Positions 17,670 through 26,540 of a stretch of DNA of 64,000 nucleotides are shown here, one piece after another. The notes beneath the pieces were generated by a model. It searched no databases. It had not been told where the DNA came from and was given only the letters and a program-made list of their open reading frames with translations. How positions within the stretch are numbered: the stretch's first letter is position 1; each line of letters opens with the position of its first letter. Made by a program: the position numbers and the translations under genes. Source of the stretch: Ferrimonas sp. YFM (lineage in GTDB: Bacteria; Pseudomonadota; Gammaproteobacteria; Enterobacterales; Shewanellaceae); the NCBI RefSeq assembly GCF_030296015.1, contig NZ_AP027368.1, positions 3,432,839 to 3,496,838 of the forward strand. Reading direction: 5' to 3'.

Positions 17670-20600
17670 TCAGTCTAAGGCAGGCTCCTTCCCGGATTTC
17701 CGGGTCATTATCATGTAGAACAGGGGCGTAAACAGCAGGCCGAACAGGGTCACCCCGATCATGCCGTAGAACACCGCCACCCCCATGGCCTGGCGCATCT
17801 CGGCGCCTGCACCTGTGGCCAGGGCCAGGGGGATCACCCCGGCGGTGAAGGCGATGGAGGTCATCAGGATGGGGCGGAACCTCAGTCGGCACGCTTCCAG
17901 AATCGCGTCCAGCCGCCCTACCCCGGCCATCTGCCTCTCACGGGCAAACTCCACCATCAGGATGGCGTTCTTCGATGCCAGGGCGACCAGAACGATCAGG
18001 GCGATGCGGGTGAAGATGTTGTTGTCCCCTCCCACCAGCCAGACGCCGCCCAGGGCGGAGAGCAGGGTCATGGGCACAATCAGGATGATCGCCATGGGCA
18101 AAGACCAGCTCTCATAGGTGGCCGCCAACACCAGGAACACCAGGATCACCACCAGAGGGAACACATAGAGCATGGTGTTGCCAGCCAGGATCTGCTGGTA
18201 GGTCACCTCGGTCCACTCGAAGGTCATCCCGGAAGGCAGGGTTTCTCCCAGTACCCGCTCGATGGCATCCCGGGCCTGATCCGAGCTGTAGCCCGGCGCA
18301 GGGCTGCCGTTAAGCTCGGCGGTGGGGTAGCCGTTGTAGTGCATCACCCGATCGGGACCCATGGTGGGCACCACCCGAATCATCGCCCCAAGAGGCACCA
18401 TCTCGCCCAGGTTGTTGCGCACCTTGAGATTCAGGATCTGCTCAGGGTCCAGGCGGAACTCCGCCGCCGCCTGGGCATTCACCTGGTAGGTGCGGCCAAA
18501 AGCGTTGAAGTCGTTGATGTAGCGGGAGCCCAGATAGGTCTGCAGGGCACCGAACACCTGCTGCAGGGGCACGCCCTGAAGCAGCGCCTGCTCGCGGTCG
18601 ATCTCGATGTTCATCTGCGGCACCTGGATACGGAAACTGGAGAACAGTCCCATCAGTTCAGGCTGCTGCTGTGCCTTGGCCAGGGTTGCCTGCAGTGTAT
18701 TGAACAGGGCGTCGAAGCCCAGGCTGCGCCTGTCTTCAATCTGCAATTTAAAACCGCCGGTGGTGCCCAGCCCCATGATGGGCGGTGGCGGGAAGATCCC
18801 CACAAAGGCTTCGTCGATGCCGCTGTAGCGACGGTTGAGCTCGGCGGTGATCGCCGGTCCAGACAGACGCGGGTCATTACGGTCGGCAAAGTCATCCAAA
18901 GTGGCAAACACGATGCCGGCATTGGTGGCATTGGTAAAGCCGTTCACCGACAGGCCGGGGAAGGAGATGGTGTGCGCCACGCCAGGCGTCGCCAGGGCGA
19001 TCTCCTCCATCTCGCGGATCACCTCTTCGGTGCGATCCAGACTGGCCGCATCGGGCAACTGGGCCACGGCCACCAGGTACTGCTTATCCTGGATGGGCAC
19101 GAAACCGCCGGGCACCATGGTAAACACCTTGCCGGTCATCCCCACCAGTAGCAGGTAGAGGGCTCCGCTGATCAGCGACATGCGAATCACCCGTTTCACC
19201 ACGCCCTGATAGCCGCTGGCCACCTTATCGAACATGCGATTGAAAGGGCCAAACACCGGCTTGGCCAGCAGGCGGTTCATCACCCGGGTCAGCATGTCTG
19301 GCTTGGCGTCGTGAGACTTGAGCAGCAGCGCAGACATGGCCGGTGACAGAGTCAAAGAGCAGAAGGCCGAGATCAGGGTGGAGATGGTGATGGTCAGGGC
19401 AAACTGCTTGTAGAACTGGCCGGACAGACCGGTAATGAAGGCAGTGGGAATAAACACCGCACACAGCACCAGGGTGATGGCGATGATGGGGCCGGTCACC
19501 TCGGACATCGCCTTGACGGTGGCGTCCACGGGCGACAGGCCGTTGCCGATGTTGCGCTCCACGTTCTCCACCACCACGATGGCGTCATCCACCACGATGC
19601 CGATGGCCAGCACCAGGCCGAACAGCGACAGGGTATTGATGGACAGTCCCAGTAGGTACATGGCGCCAAAGGTCCCCACCAGGGACACCGGCAGGGCCAC
19701 CAGAGGAATGATGGAAGCCCGCCAGGTCTGCAGGAACAGGATCACTACGATCACCACCAGAGCCACCGCTTCCAGCAGGGTGTGGATCACCGCATCGATG
19801 GAGCTGCGCACAAACTGGGTCGGGTCGTAGAAGATGCCGTAGGTCATCCCCTGGGGAAAGTCCTGGGATAACTCCGCCATCAGGCTGCGCACCTGATCAG
19901 ACAGTTCCAAGGCATTGGCACCGGGGCGCTGGTTGATTGGCATGGCCACGGCGGTCTTGCCATCGAGCATGGCGCGCAGGGCGTAGCTTTTCTCACCCAG
20001 TTCCACCTTGGCCACGTCCTTCAGATAGGTCACCGCACCCTGATCGCCCACTTTGACCACGATGTTCTCAAACTCCTCGACGCTGGAGAGGCGTCCCTTG
20101 ACGTTGAGCAGCACCTGGAACTGGCTCTCCAGCAGGGTTGGCTGAGCACCCAGTGAGCCCGCAGCCACCTGCCGGTTCTGACTCTGTACTGCTGCCACCA
20201 CCTCATCCGGAGTCAGGCCGCGGGCGGCCATCTCGTCCGGGTTGAGCCACAGACGCATGGAGTACTTATCGCCACCATAGAGTTGCACCTGACCCACACC
20301 GGGCAGGCGGGCGATCTGGTCCTTGATGTTCATGTCGGCGTAGTTGGCCAGGTAGCTGATCTCCCGGCTGTTGTCCGGCGAGTAGATGTGCACCACCATG
20401 GTCAGGTCCGGAGACGCCTTCTGGGCGACCACTCCGAGACGCTGCACCTCTTCCGGCAATCGCGGCAGGGCGGCATTCACCCTGTTTTGCACCTGAACCT
20501 GGGCCCGGTCTACGTCAGTGCCCAAGGCAAAGGTGACGGTGAGGGTCAGGCGACCGTCGGCGGTGGCCTGGGAGGACATGTAGAGCATGTTCTCCACCCC

Positions 20601-20816
20601 GTTGATCTCCTGCTCCAGCGGGGTCGCCACGGTTTCACCAATGGTCTCGGGGTTGGCGCCCGGGTAGCTGGCCCCCACCACCACAGTAGGAGGCACCACC
20701 TCTGGATACTCACTGATGGGCAGCTGGAACAGGGAGATGCTCCCCACCAGCAGAATGATCAATGACAGAACCGTGGCAAAGATGGGTCTGTGAATGAAAA
20801 ACTTGCTGATGTTCAT
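17670..20816 (-). CDS. RND (HAE-1) efflux transporter (pump 2)
   Basis: A 1048-residue inner-membrane RND pump. Proton-relay residues are intact: [17 protein letters not shown] in TM4 and ALASKNAILMVEFARE in TM10. The N-terminus MNISKFFIHRPIFATVLS and the length are typical of the MexF/OqxB/AcrB group. It is translationally coupled to the upstream adaptor gene, whose TGA overlaps this ATG (TGATG at 20814-20818 on the minus strand). No outer-membrane gene accompanies the pair, so it would need a TolC-type protein encoded elsewhere. A divergent LysR gene is the likely regulator. Confidence 0.94.
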   Translation of the reverse strand: MNISKFFIHRPIFATVLSLIILLVGSISLFQLPISEYPEVVPPTVVVGASYPGANPETIGETVATPLEQEINGVENMLYMSSQATADGRLTLTVTFALGTDVDRAQVQVQNRVNAALPRLPEEVQRLGVVAQKASPDLTMVVHIYSPDNSREISYLANYADMNIKDQIARLPGVGQVQLYGGDKYSMRLWLNPDEMAARGLTPDEVVAAVQSQNRQVAAGSLGAQPTLLESQFQVLLNVKGRLSSVEEFENIVVKVGDQGAVTYLKDVAKVELGEKSYALRAMLDGKTAVAMPINQRPGANALELSDQVRSLMAELSQDFPQGMTYGIFYDPTQFVRSSIDAVIHTLLEAVALVVIVVILFLQTWRASIIPLVALPVSLVGTFGAMYLLGLSINTLSLFGLVLAIGIVVDDAIVVVENVERNIGNGLSPVDATVKAMSEVTGPIIAITLVLCAVFIPTAFITGLSGQFYKQFALTITISTLISAFCSLTLSPAMSALLLKSHDAKPDMLTRVMNRLLAKPVFGPFNRMFDKVASGYQGVVKRVIRMSLISGALYLLLVGMTGKVFTMVPGGFVPIQDKQYLVAVAQLPDAASLDRTEEVIREMEEIALATPGVAHTISFPGLSVNGFTNATNAGIVFATLDDFADRNDPRLSGPAITAELNRRYSGIDEAFVGIFPPPPIMGLGTTGGFKLQIEDRRSLGFDALFNTLQATLAKAQQQPELMGLFSSFRIQVPQMNIEIDREQALLQGVPLQQVFGALQTYLGSRYINDFNAFGRTYQVNAQAAAEFRLDPEQILNLKVRNNLGEMVPLGAMIRVVPTMGPDRVMHYNGYPTAELNGSPAPGYSSDQARDAIERVLGETLPSGMTFEWTEVTYQQILAGNTMLYVFPLVVILVFLVLAATYESWSLPMAIILIVPMTLLSALGGVWLVGGDNNIFTRIALIVLVALASKNAILMVEFARERQMAGVGRLDAILEACRLRFRPILMTSIAFTAGVIPLALATGAGAEMRQAMGVAVFYGMIGVTLFGLLFTPLFYMIMTRKSGKEPALD

Positions 20817-21985
20817 CAGGAGTCGCCCTCACCCTGACGGGCAGCCTCGGTTGCCGCAGTCTGTTCGCTGCCGGCGACAGGCCGTAGCACCACGGTGTTG
20901 GGGGTGACCGTCATGCCGGGGCCAACGCGCGCCGGGCCATTGACTGCGATGCGGTCGCCAGGCAGTAGTCCGTCGGTGATCACCCTCAGGGCACCCATGC
21001 GGTCGCCCAGAGAGACGGCGCGGTACTGAAGGACATTGCTGTCATCCACCACCAGGACGAATCGGCTCTTGAGATCCGTGCCCACGGCGCGATCCGGCAC
21101 CATCAGTCGCTCCTGGGGCGCTGCCGCAGACAATCTCACCCGGGCAAAGGCACCGGGACGCAGCTCGGCGCTGTCGGCGTCAAACACCGCCCGCACCCGC
21201 AGAGTGCCGGTGGTGGGGTTCACCGTATTGTCGACAAAATCCAATAGACCTGCGTGGACAAAGCCATCCTCACCGGTCAGTTGGGCCTGGACGGCCACCC
21301 CTTTGCGATGCTCCAGGGCGGCAAACTGGCGATTCCAGCTGCGCTCATCCACGTCGAAGTAGGCGTACACCCTATCGGTGGACATCAGGCTGGTGACCAC
21401 CGACTGACCTGCGGCTACCGTGTTGCCTGCAGTGATATAGGCTCGGGAGAGACGGCCATCAATGGGGGCACGTACTTCGGTAAAGGTCAGATTCAGGCGG
21501 GCCGCTTCCAGGGCGGCGTTGATGGCGCCAGCCTCGGCCTGGCGCTGCTGCGCCAGGAACTCCCGCGCTTCTGCCTGCTCCGTGGAGATCGCCTTGTTGG
21601 CCACCAGTTGTTTGGCGCGGCGCGCCTCGGAGCGCGCCTGTTTCAGCGCGGCGCGGGCGCGGCTGAGCTCCGCCTCGAGGCGATCGACTTCAGCCTGGAA
21701 AGGACGGGCATCCAGGCGAACCAGCAGATCGCCCGCCTTCACCTGACCGCCTTCGGCAAATTCAATACTCTCGATGACACCGCTGACTCTGGGACGCACC
21801 TCCACCTGCTCGGGGGCTTCCAGTCGGGTCGTGAATTGACGCCAGTCGGAAATCTGAGCGCGCACAACGGTAGCCACGTCCACCGGCTGAGGCGCCGGGG
21901 CAGTATTGGCCTGCTGTTCCGGCTCGCTCTGGCAACCGGCCAGGGCAGCCACCAGCACCATGGCGGCAAGAGGGGTATATCGCAT
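20816..21985 (-). CDS. RND membrane fusion protein (pump 2)
   Basis: A periplasmic adaptor of the AcrA/MexE class with a lipobox (LVAALAGCQS). Lipoyl half-motifs are FAEGGQVKAGDLLVRLDARP and FTEVRAPIDGRLSRAYI, separated by a coiled-coil hairpin (RAALKQARSEARRAKQLV). I place the start at the second of two nearby ATGs (21985): GGAG lies 2 bases from the first ATG and 8 from the second, and only the second is a workable spacing. It is first in the MFP-RND operon, with a 405-bp regulatory spacer to the divergent LysR gene. Confidence 0.92.
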   Translation of the reverse strand: MRYTPLAAMVLVAALAGCQSEPEQQANTAPAPQPVDVATVVRAQISDWRQFTTRLEAPEQVEVRPRVSGVIESIEFAEGGQVKAGDLLVRLDARPFQAEVDRLEAELSRARAALKQARSEARRAKQLVANKAISTEQAEAREFLAQQRQAEAGAINAALEAARLNLTFTEVRAPIDGRLSRAYITAGNTVAAGQSVVTSLMSTDRVYAYFDVDERSWNRQFAALEHRKGVAVQAQLTGEDGFVHAGLLDFVDNTVNPTTGTLRVRAVFDADSAELRPGAFARVRLSAAAPQERLMVPDRAVGTDLKSRFVLVVDDSNVLQYRAVSLGDRMGALRVITDGLLPGDRIAVNGPARVGPGMTVTPNTVVLRPVAGSEQTAATEAARQGEGDS

Positions 21986-22390
21986 CGACATTCTCCAGTT
22001 GATTATTTGAGTCCCCGAACGGAATCCGGGTTGGTGGAGCGATGATAGAGATGCGGCAGGAAAAGCAGTAGAAGCGACACGCCTAACTCATTAGTAAGAA
22101 ATCCTTATCAATAGGCCAAATCCGTTCAGGAAAGAACCAAAGAAAAAACAACTAACAAGCCAAATTAGAAACGCTTAACACTGTAGGTAAAAAGGACCCT
22201 CCACCCGGGCGAGTAGAGGGACAAAGGTTAAATGACGTTGAATGACAAATCACTTCGGCGACGCTTCACCTCAAGTGTGGCACGAAGTTTACCTTTCGAT
22301 ACTTCACGAAGTGAATTCGCTCCTTTTAACCATATTGATAAGCAAAAGCTAACAATGCATCATAGGCACTCAATATACAGGAGTGCCACC
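21986..22390. other. divergent regulatory region of pump 2 and its LysR
   Basis: This 405-bp AT-richer spacer holds an inverted repeat TTCAC-gaa-GTGAA at 22303-22315, preceded by related half sites (CTTCACC at 22264, CACGAAG at 22281). These are reasonable LysR-type operator candidates. No coding potential is convincing. Confidence 0.45.
22303..22315. promoter_or_regulatory. candidate LysR operator
   Basis: TTCAC/GTGAA arms with a 3-bp spacer, in the divergent promoter region of the LysR and MFP-RND genes. The position and dyad symmetry suit a LysR site, but there is no binding evidence. Confidence 0.35.
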
Positions 22391-23326
22391 ATGAGCCGTT
22401 CCATCTTTGGTCAGCTGGAAGTTTTTTTTGCCATCGCCGATGAAGGCAGCCTGCGCGGTGCCGCCCGCCGCCTGCATGTCTCCCCCCCATCCGTCAGCCA
22501 GGCATTAAAAGGGTTGGAGGAACGGGTAGGCCTGCCCCTGTTCAACCGCACCACCCGCTCCATCGAGCTGACTGAAGCGGGGCGCAAGCTGTACTCAGAA
22601 GCCAATCCTGCCCTGTCGGCCCTGGGCCAGGCGGTGGAGGGGGTCAAGGATCTGGGTAAGGTGCCCGCAGGCCGGGTACGACTGACTCTGCCCAAGGCCG
22701 CCTACGATCTGTTCTTTCGAAAGGTCTACGGGCCCTTTCGCTGCGCCTATCCGGAGATCGATCTAGAGATCTCCATCAACGACGCCACCGTCAACATCAT
22801 TACCGACGGCTTCGATGCCGGCATTCGCCTCGGGGACTCGGTGGACGAAGGGATGGTGGCACGCCGCCTGACTCCGCCGGTCAGGGTGGCCCTGTTCGCC
22901 ACCCAGGCCTACATCGACCGCTGTGGCATACCCAAGACGCCGGCAGAGCTGGCCGCCCACCGGCTGATACAGTACCGATTCATCAGTTCAAATCAGGTGA
23001 TGCCCATGGTGCTGCAGGAGCAGGGGCGGGAGTCTCAGGTCGAGGTCGGTCAGGCGGCGGTGGTGAACAACACCGATGTGATGCTGGACATTGCCCGCAA
23101 AGGGTGTGGCATGGGACGTCTGCTCGAACCCCACATCTTCCGGGAGCTGGACAGTGGCGAGTTCATCCCCATTCTGGAGGAGCACTGGGTAGAGCGCTCA
23201 GGACTGCACCTCTACTTTCCTCAGAACAGTCAGAAAGCCAGACGCATCCGGGCGCTCATCGACTTTCTGGATGAGCACCGCATCGACGACTGGGACGACG
23301 TCAGGCGCAGCGACTACGCCATCTGA
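22391..23326 (+). CDS. LysR-family regulator, divergent to RND pump 2
   Basis: A 311-residue LysR-type regulator. The HTH region SIFGQLEVFFAIADEGSLRG continues ARRLHVSPPSVSQALKGLE, followed by FNRTTRSIELTEAG, which is typical of the DmlR/AaeR-like subgroup. The effector-binding domain starts near GRVRLTLPKAAYD. The ATG at 22391 follows GGAG at the right distance; a 53-residue upstream extension is discounted. Divergence from the pump 2 operon suggests it controls that pump. The 3' end overlaps the convergent response-regulator gene by 13 bases. Confidence 0.87.
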   Translation: MSRSIFGQLEVFFAIADEGSLRGAARRLHVSPPSVSQALKGLEERVGLPLFNRTTRSIELTEAGRKLYSEANPALSALGQAVEGVKDLGKVPAGRVRLTLPKAAYDLFFRKVYGPFRCAYPEIDLEISINDATVNIITDGFDAGIRLGDSVDEGMVARRLTPPVRVALFATQAYIDRCGIPKTPAELAAHRLIQYRFISSNQVMPMVLQEQGRESQVEVGQAAVVNNTDVMLDIARKGCGMGRLLEPHIFRELDSGEFIPILEEHWVERSGLHLYFPQNSQKARRIRALIDFLDEHRIDDWDDVRRSDYAI

Positions 23327-23931
23327 TCCAGAGAGTCCAGCAGGGAAGAGTACTTCAGCAGACCGGCCATATTGCTGGCCTGGAGCTTCTTCATCACGTT
23401 GGAGCGATGCACTTCGATGGTGCGCACCGACACAAACAGGGTGTCCGCCATCTGCTTGTTGGTGTAACCGTTGATCACCAGGCGGAACACCTGCTGTTCC
23501 CGCTCGGTAAGATCCTGGAGCAGGGCCAGTTGAGTCAGATCGTGGTGAAGCTTGTCGCTGTGGGTCAGCCCTCGCTGTACCGCCTCAAACAGCTCTTTGC
23601 CCTGGACCGGCTTCTGGAAGAAATCGAAGGCCCCGTTTTTCAGCGCTTCCACCGCCATGGGCACATCCCCATGGCCGGTGAGGAAGATCACCGCCAAGGG
23701 ACTGTTGGCGTCATTGAGCTTCTGATGCAGCTCCTGGCCGGTCAGCTCAGGCATGCGGCTGTCGAGGATGACGCACCCGGGCTGACTGAGGTCCACCGCC
23801 TCAAGAAAGGCGCCACCACCACTGAAGGCATTGACCTTCAGGCCATAGCCCTCCATCAGGAAGGTCAACGAATCGAGGATCGCCTCGTCGTCGTCCACCA
23901 GGTAGACCATCTCTCCCTGACTCTGGGTCAT
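23314..23931 (-). CDS. FixJ/TtrR-like response regulator (ThsR-like)
   Basis: A 205-residue two-component response regulator. The receiver domain shows the acidic pair in YLVDDDEAI, the phospho-acceptor Asp in CVILDSRMPELTG, Thr in FLTGHGDVPMAV and Lys in FFQKPVQG. A C-terminal LuxR/FixJ HTH reads LTEREQQVFRLVINGYTNKQMAD. It starts at the ATG at 23931 behind GAGGAAAG. It is divergent from the sensor gene 130 bases away and close to psrABC, the layout of TtrSR and of the Shewanella thiosulfate-sensing ThsSR system. I infer it activates the psrA promoter. Confidence 0.88.
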   Translation of the reverse strand: MTQSQGEMVYLVDDDEAILDSLTFLMEGYGLKVNAFSGGGAFLEAVDLSQPGCVILDSRMPELTGQELHQKLNDANSPLAVIFLTGHGDVPMAVEALKNGAFDFFQKPVQGKELFEAVQRGLTHSDKLHHDLTQLALLQDLTEREQQVFRLVINGYTNKQMADTLFVSVRTIEVHRSNVMKKLQASNMAGLLKYSSLLDSLDQMA

Positions 23932-24061
23932 ACTCTTTCCTCGAATTAGCCTTTTCTCATAGAGTGATATCTCAGATCCGACCAATAAGCGATAGCAAAG
24001 TCCCTAACTTTGAATCGCTTCACATTGAATCCGGCGCCGACTGGCTTATGTTAAAACCAAC

Positions 24062-25867
24062 ATGAAATTGATTTTGGATCAAGCCGTGCGCATTGCCACC
24101 TTATGGATTGGGCTACTGAGTCTGCTACTGCTGTTGCCCGGCTCCCTTCGGGCGGCCGAGGAGACCGAACAACACCTGAAGGTCGGTGTCCTGGCCAACT
24201 GGGGCTACCTGCAGGCAGAAAAGCGCTGGCAGCCGATGATGGACTACCTCACCGACAAGGTGGACGGTGCACGCTTCAGCGTGCGCCCCGGCTCCTTCGA
24301 GGAGCTCAACGCCGCCCTCGAAGCCGGCGAGATTGAGTTTATCGTCACCAACCCCGGCCAATACCTCTACCTCTCCAACCAGTTTCCCCTCTCCTGGCTG
24401 GCGACCATGCGCTCACGCAAACACAATGGCGCCACCTACGCCATCGGCTCCACCATCATAGTCAGAGCCGACAGCGACTACCGGACCCTGTATGACCTCA
24501 AGGGCAAGGTGGTCGCCGCCAGTGGCCGTCACGCCCTGGGTGGCTACCAGGCCACCGTCGGCCTGATGCAGAAACTGGGCATGACGCCCGAGGAGTTCTT
24601 CAAAGAGGTCCATTTCCTTGGCTTCCCCCTGGGGCCACTGATCTTCCAGGTTCGGGACCGCAACATCGACGCCGCCATCACCCCCTTCTGCACTTTGGAG
24701 GAGATGGTGGAAAAAGGGGTGATCCGCGCCGAAGACTTTAGGGTGATCAACCCCAGCCGCCCCGCTGGCTACGACTGTCAGGTGAGCACCCAGCTCTACC
24801 CCAACTGGTCTTTCGCCGCCAGTGAAGAGGTGAGCTACAACCTCACCAAACAGATCACCCGCGCCCTGTTTGAACTGACCCCGGAGCACCCCGCGGCCAT
24901 TGAGGCGGGAACTCAGGGCTGGACCGCCCCCATCAGCCAGCTCAAGGTGATTCAGCTGTTCTCCAACCTGCATTACCAGAAACAGGAGATGAGCAAATGG
25001 GATCTGCTGCTGGAGTGGATGGAAGCCAACCGCAAATGGGGCGTGGTCATCGCCATGCTGTTTGTCATCGCCACCCTGTACCACTTCTGGATTGAGTTTA
25101 AGTTCCGCCAGAAGAGCGACACCCTGGTGGAGACCGAGCGGGAGCTTAAGCGCAAAGCGGTGCAGCTGGAGCGGCTGCACAGTGCCGCGGTGATAGGGGA
25201 GATCGGCGCAGGCCTGGCCCATGAGATCAATCAGCCCATCGCCGCCATCAACAACTACAGCGAAGGCGGGCTGGTGCGTCTGCGCAGCCAGACCCAGCCG
25301 GATACCGAAATGCTGGCGCTGCTGGATAAAATCAATCAGCAATCCCAGCGAGCCGCGTCTGTAGTGCAGCGGATTCGTGGCCTGCTCAAGCGCCGCGAGA
25401 CGGTGCTCGAGCGGGTCAATCTGCTGACCCTGGTGGATGAAGGGCTGTCACTGATGAAGCTGGAGTTGGAGCGCCACAGGGTACAGATTCGCACCCAGGT
25501 CAAAGGCGAGCCCTACTTCGCCATGGCGGACAGGGTCGGCATGCAGCAGGTGCTGATCAACCTGCTGAAAAACAGCGTCGATGCCATGTCCGAGCTCAGT
25601 GGCCACCAGGCAGAGATCCTTATCGAGCTGTGGTTCGATGAACAACGGGTTCATTTAAAGGTCATAGACAACGGGCCAGGCTTTGCCGACGACCCCCAGA
25701 CCATGATGGCCACCTTCACCACCACCAAGAGCGAAGGCCTTGGCCTGGGTCTGGCCATCTGCAGTGACCTGGTTAAAGCCCAGGATGGAAGCTTCTCCAT
25801 TCGCAACAATGAGGATGGTGGCGGTTGCACTGCCGAAATCACTCTGACCAGAGCCAATGAAGCCTGA
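24062..25867 (+). CDS. TtrS/ThsS-like sensor histidine kinase
   Basis: A 601-residue inner-membrane kinase. An N-terminal signal/TM1 (about 10-30) is followed by a periplasmic PhnD-like binding domain (about 37-300: KVGVLANWGYLQAEKRW, FIVTNPGQYLYL, GRHALGGYQATV, CQVSTQLYPNW). TM2 is about 325-345 (VIAMLFVIATLYHFW). Then come the H-box (GAGLAHEINQPIAAI, His near 386), N-box (INLLKNSVDAM), G1 (DNGPGFAD) and G2 (GLGLGLAI). This is the TtrS/ThsS domain order. Given the adjacent Psr/Phs-type reductase, thiosulfate is a likelier ligand than tetrathionate. That is inference; ligand specificity cannot be read from sequence. Confidence 0.9.
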   Translation: MKLILDQAVRIATLWIGLLSLLLLLPGSLRAAEETEQHLKVGVLANWGYLQAEKRWQPMMDYLTDKVDGARFSVRPGSFEELNAALEAGEIEFIVTNPGQYLYLSNQFPLSWLATMRSRKHNGATYAIGSTIIVRADSDYRTLYDLKGKVVAASGRHALGGYQATVGLMQKLGMTPEEFFKEVHFLGFPLGPLIFQVRDRNIDAAITPFCTLEEMVEKGVIRAEDFRVINPSRPAGYDCQVSTQLYPNWSFAASEEVSYNLTKQITRALFELTPEHPAAIEAGTQGWTAPISQLKVIQLFSNLHYQKQEMSKWDLLLEWMEANRKWGVVIAMLFVIATLYHFWIEFKFRQKSDTLVETERELKRKAVQLERLHSAAVIGEIGAGLAHEINQPIAAINNYSEGGLVRLRSQTQPDTEMLALLDKINQQSQRAASVVQRIRGLLKRRETVLERVNLLTLVDEGLSLMKLELERHRVQIRTQVKGEPYFAMADRVGMQQVLINLLKNSVDAMSELSGHQAEILIELWFDEQRVHLKVIDNGPGFADDPQTMMATFTTTKSEGLGLGLAICSDLVKAQDGSFSIRNNEDGGGCTAEITLTRANEA

Positions 25868-25882
25868 TCACAACTTTAATCC

Positions 25883-25904
25883 TGTCCCCGGCACACCGGG
25901 GACA
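25883..25904 (+). terminator. strong hairpin after the sensor kinase gene
   Basis: TGTCCCCGG and CCGGGGACA form a perfect 9-bp stem with a CACA tetraloop 16 bases after the kinase stop. No T-run follows, so it may only reduce readthrough or protect the mRNA 3' end. Confidence 0.5.
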
Positions 25905-25949
25905 AAGCTGCTAGCTTGGTAGCTTCAACACCACAGAGAAGAGAGTCCC

Positions 25950-26243
25950 ATGTCCGATTCCAACAAGGCGTTTTTCGACCGCGCCAACGCCCATATCCAC
26001 CTGGCGAATGACCACAACAAGGATCCCCAGGTACAGGCTGGCGAAGTAAGCGCCTCCTTCATGTGGGCCCTGGCCCGTTACAACGCCTGGTTCGGCGCTT
26101 CCGGCTTCAACAGCGCCGAGGAGATGATCGTTCGCAAAGAGGAGATGATGGAGTACTACATCGACGAGTATCGCAAGATGCTGGAAGCCAACATGAAGGA
26201 CTACATCGAAAACTTCGACGGCTACATGAAGAACCAGGGCTAA
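25950..26243 (+). CDS. DUF3144 family protein
   Basis: A 97-residue acidic, helical cytoplasmic protein with the DUF3144 features FFDRANAHIHLAND, VSASFMWALARYNAW and a C-terminal EEMMEYYIDEYRKML block. The function of the family is unknown. It sits between the sensor kinase and the reductase operon, has its own terminator, and is preceded by a GAGAAGAGAG ribosome-binding region. A link to the respiratory operon is only positional. Confidence 0.8.
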   Translation: MSDSNKAFFDRANAHIHLANDHNKDPQVQAGEVSASFMWALARYNAWFGASGFNSAEEMIVRKEEMMEYYIDEYRKMLEANMKDYIENFDGYMKNQG

Positions 26244-26257
26244 GACCCCTCTCTCGA

Positions 26258-26283
26258 AAAGCGCCCAGTCGGGCGCTTTTTTG
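26258..26283 (+). terminator. intrinsic terminator after the DUF3144 gene
   Basis: GCGCCC (26261-26266) pairs with GGGCGC (26271-26276), extended by flanking A and T runs, with six T at 26277-26282. It separates the DUF3144 gene from the psrA promoter region. Confidence 0.9.
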
Positions 26284-26321
26284 TATCAAGAATCATTCTC
26301 TTATCTGCCCCGCCAATATTT

Positions 26322-26338
26322 TGTGGTTTACCACAATA
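26322..26338. promoter_or_regulatory. operator candidate, distal copy
   Basis: TGTGGTTTACCACAATA, with TGTGGT/ACCACA arms around TT, lies about 219 bases upstream of the psrA start. An identical 17-mer lies 94 bases downstream. Two exact copies in one promoter region next to a TtrR/ThsR-type regulator suggest its binding sites. Confidence 0.6.
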
Positions 26339-26415
26339 GACAAACCTCAAAACCCCAATCGCTCAAAAATCGAACTGCGAAAGGGATCACAAAGTGTTAA
26401 CCCATCAGAGTGATA

Positions 26416-26432
26416 TGTGGTTTACCACAATA
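26416..26432. promoter_or_regulatory. operator candidate, proximal copy
   Basis: The second exact copy of the 17-mer TGTGGTTTACCACAATA, about 125 bases upstream of the psrA start. The 94-bp offset between copies is close to nine helical turns, which would place bound dimers on a similar face of the DNA. Confidence 0.6.
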
Positions 26433-26540
26433 CCGACCCTTGCCTCCCCGTCCGACACTGACCCTGACAACTGAGTATCCCTCCCGCTGACCGCCGCACC
26501 CGGTGAGCGGGAAGACCCATCAAAATCCAAAAGGGGAATC

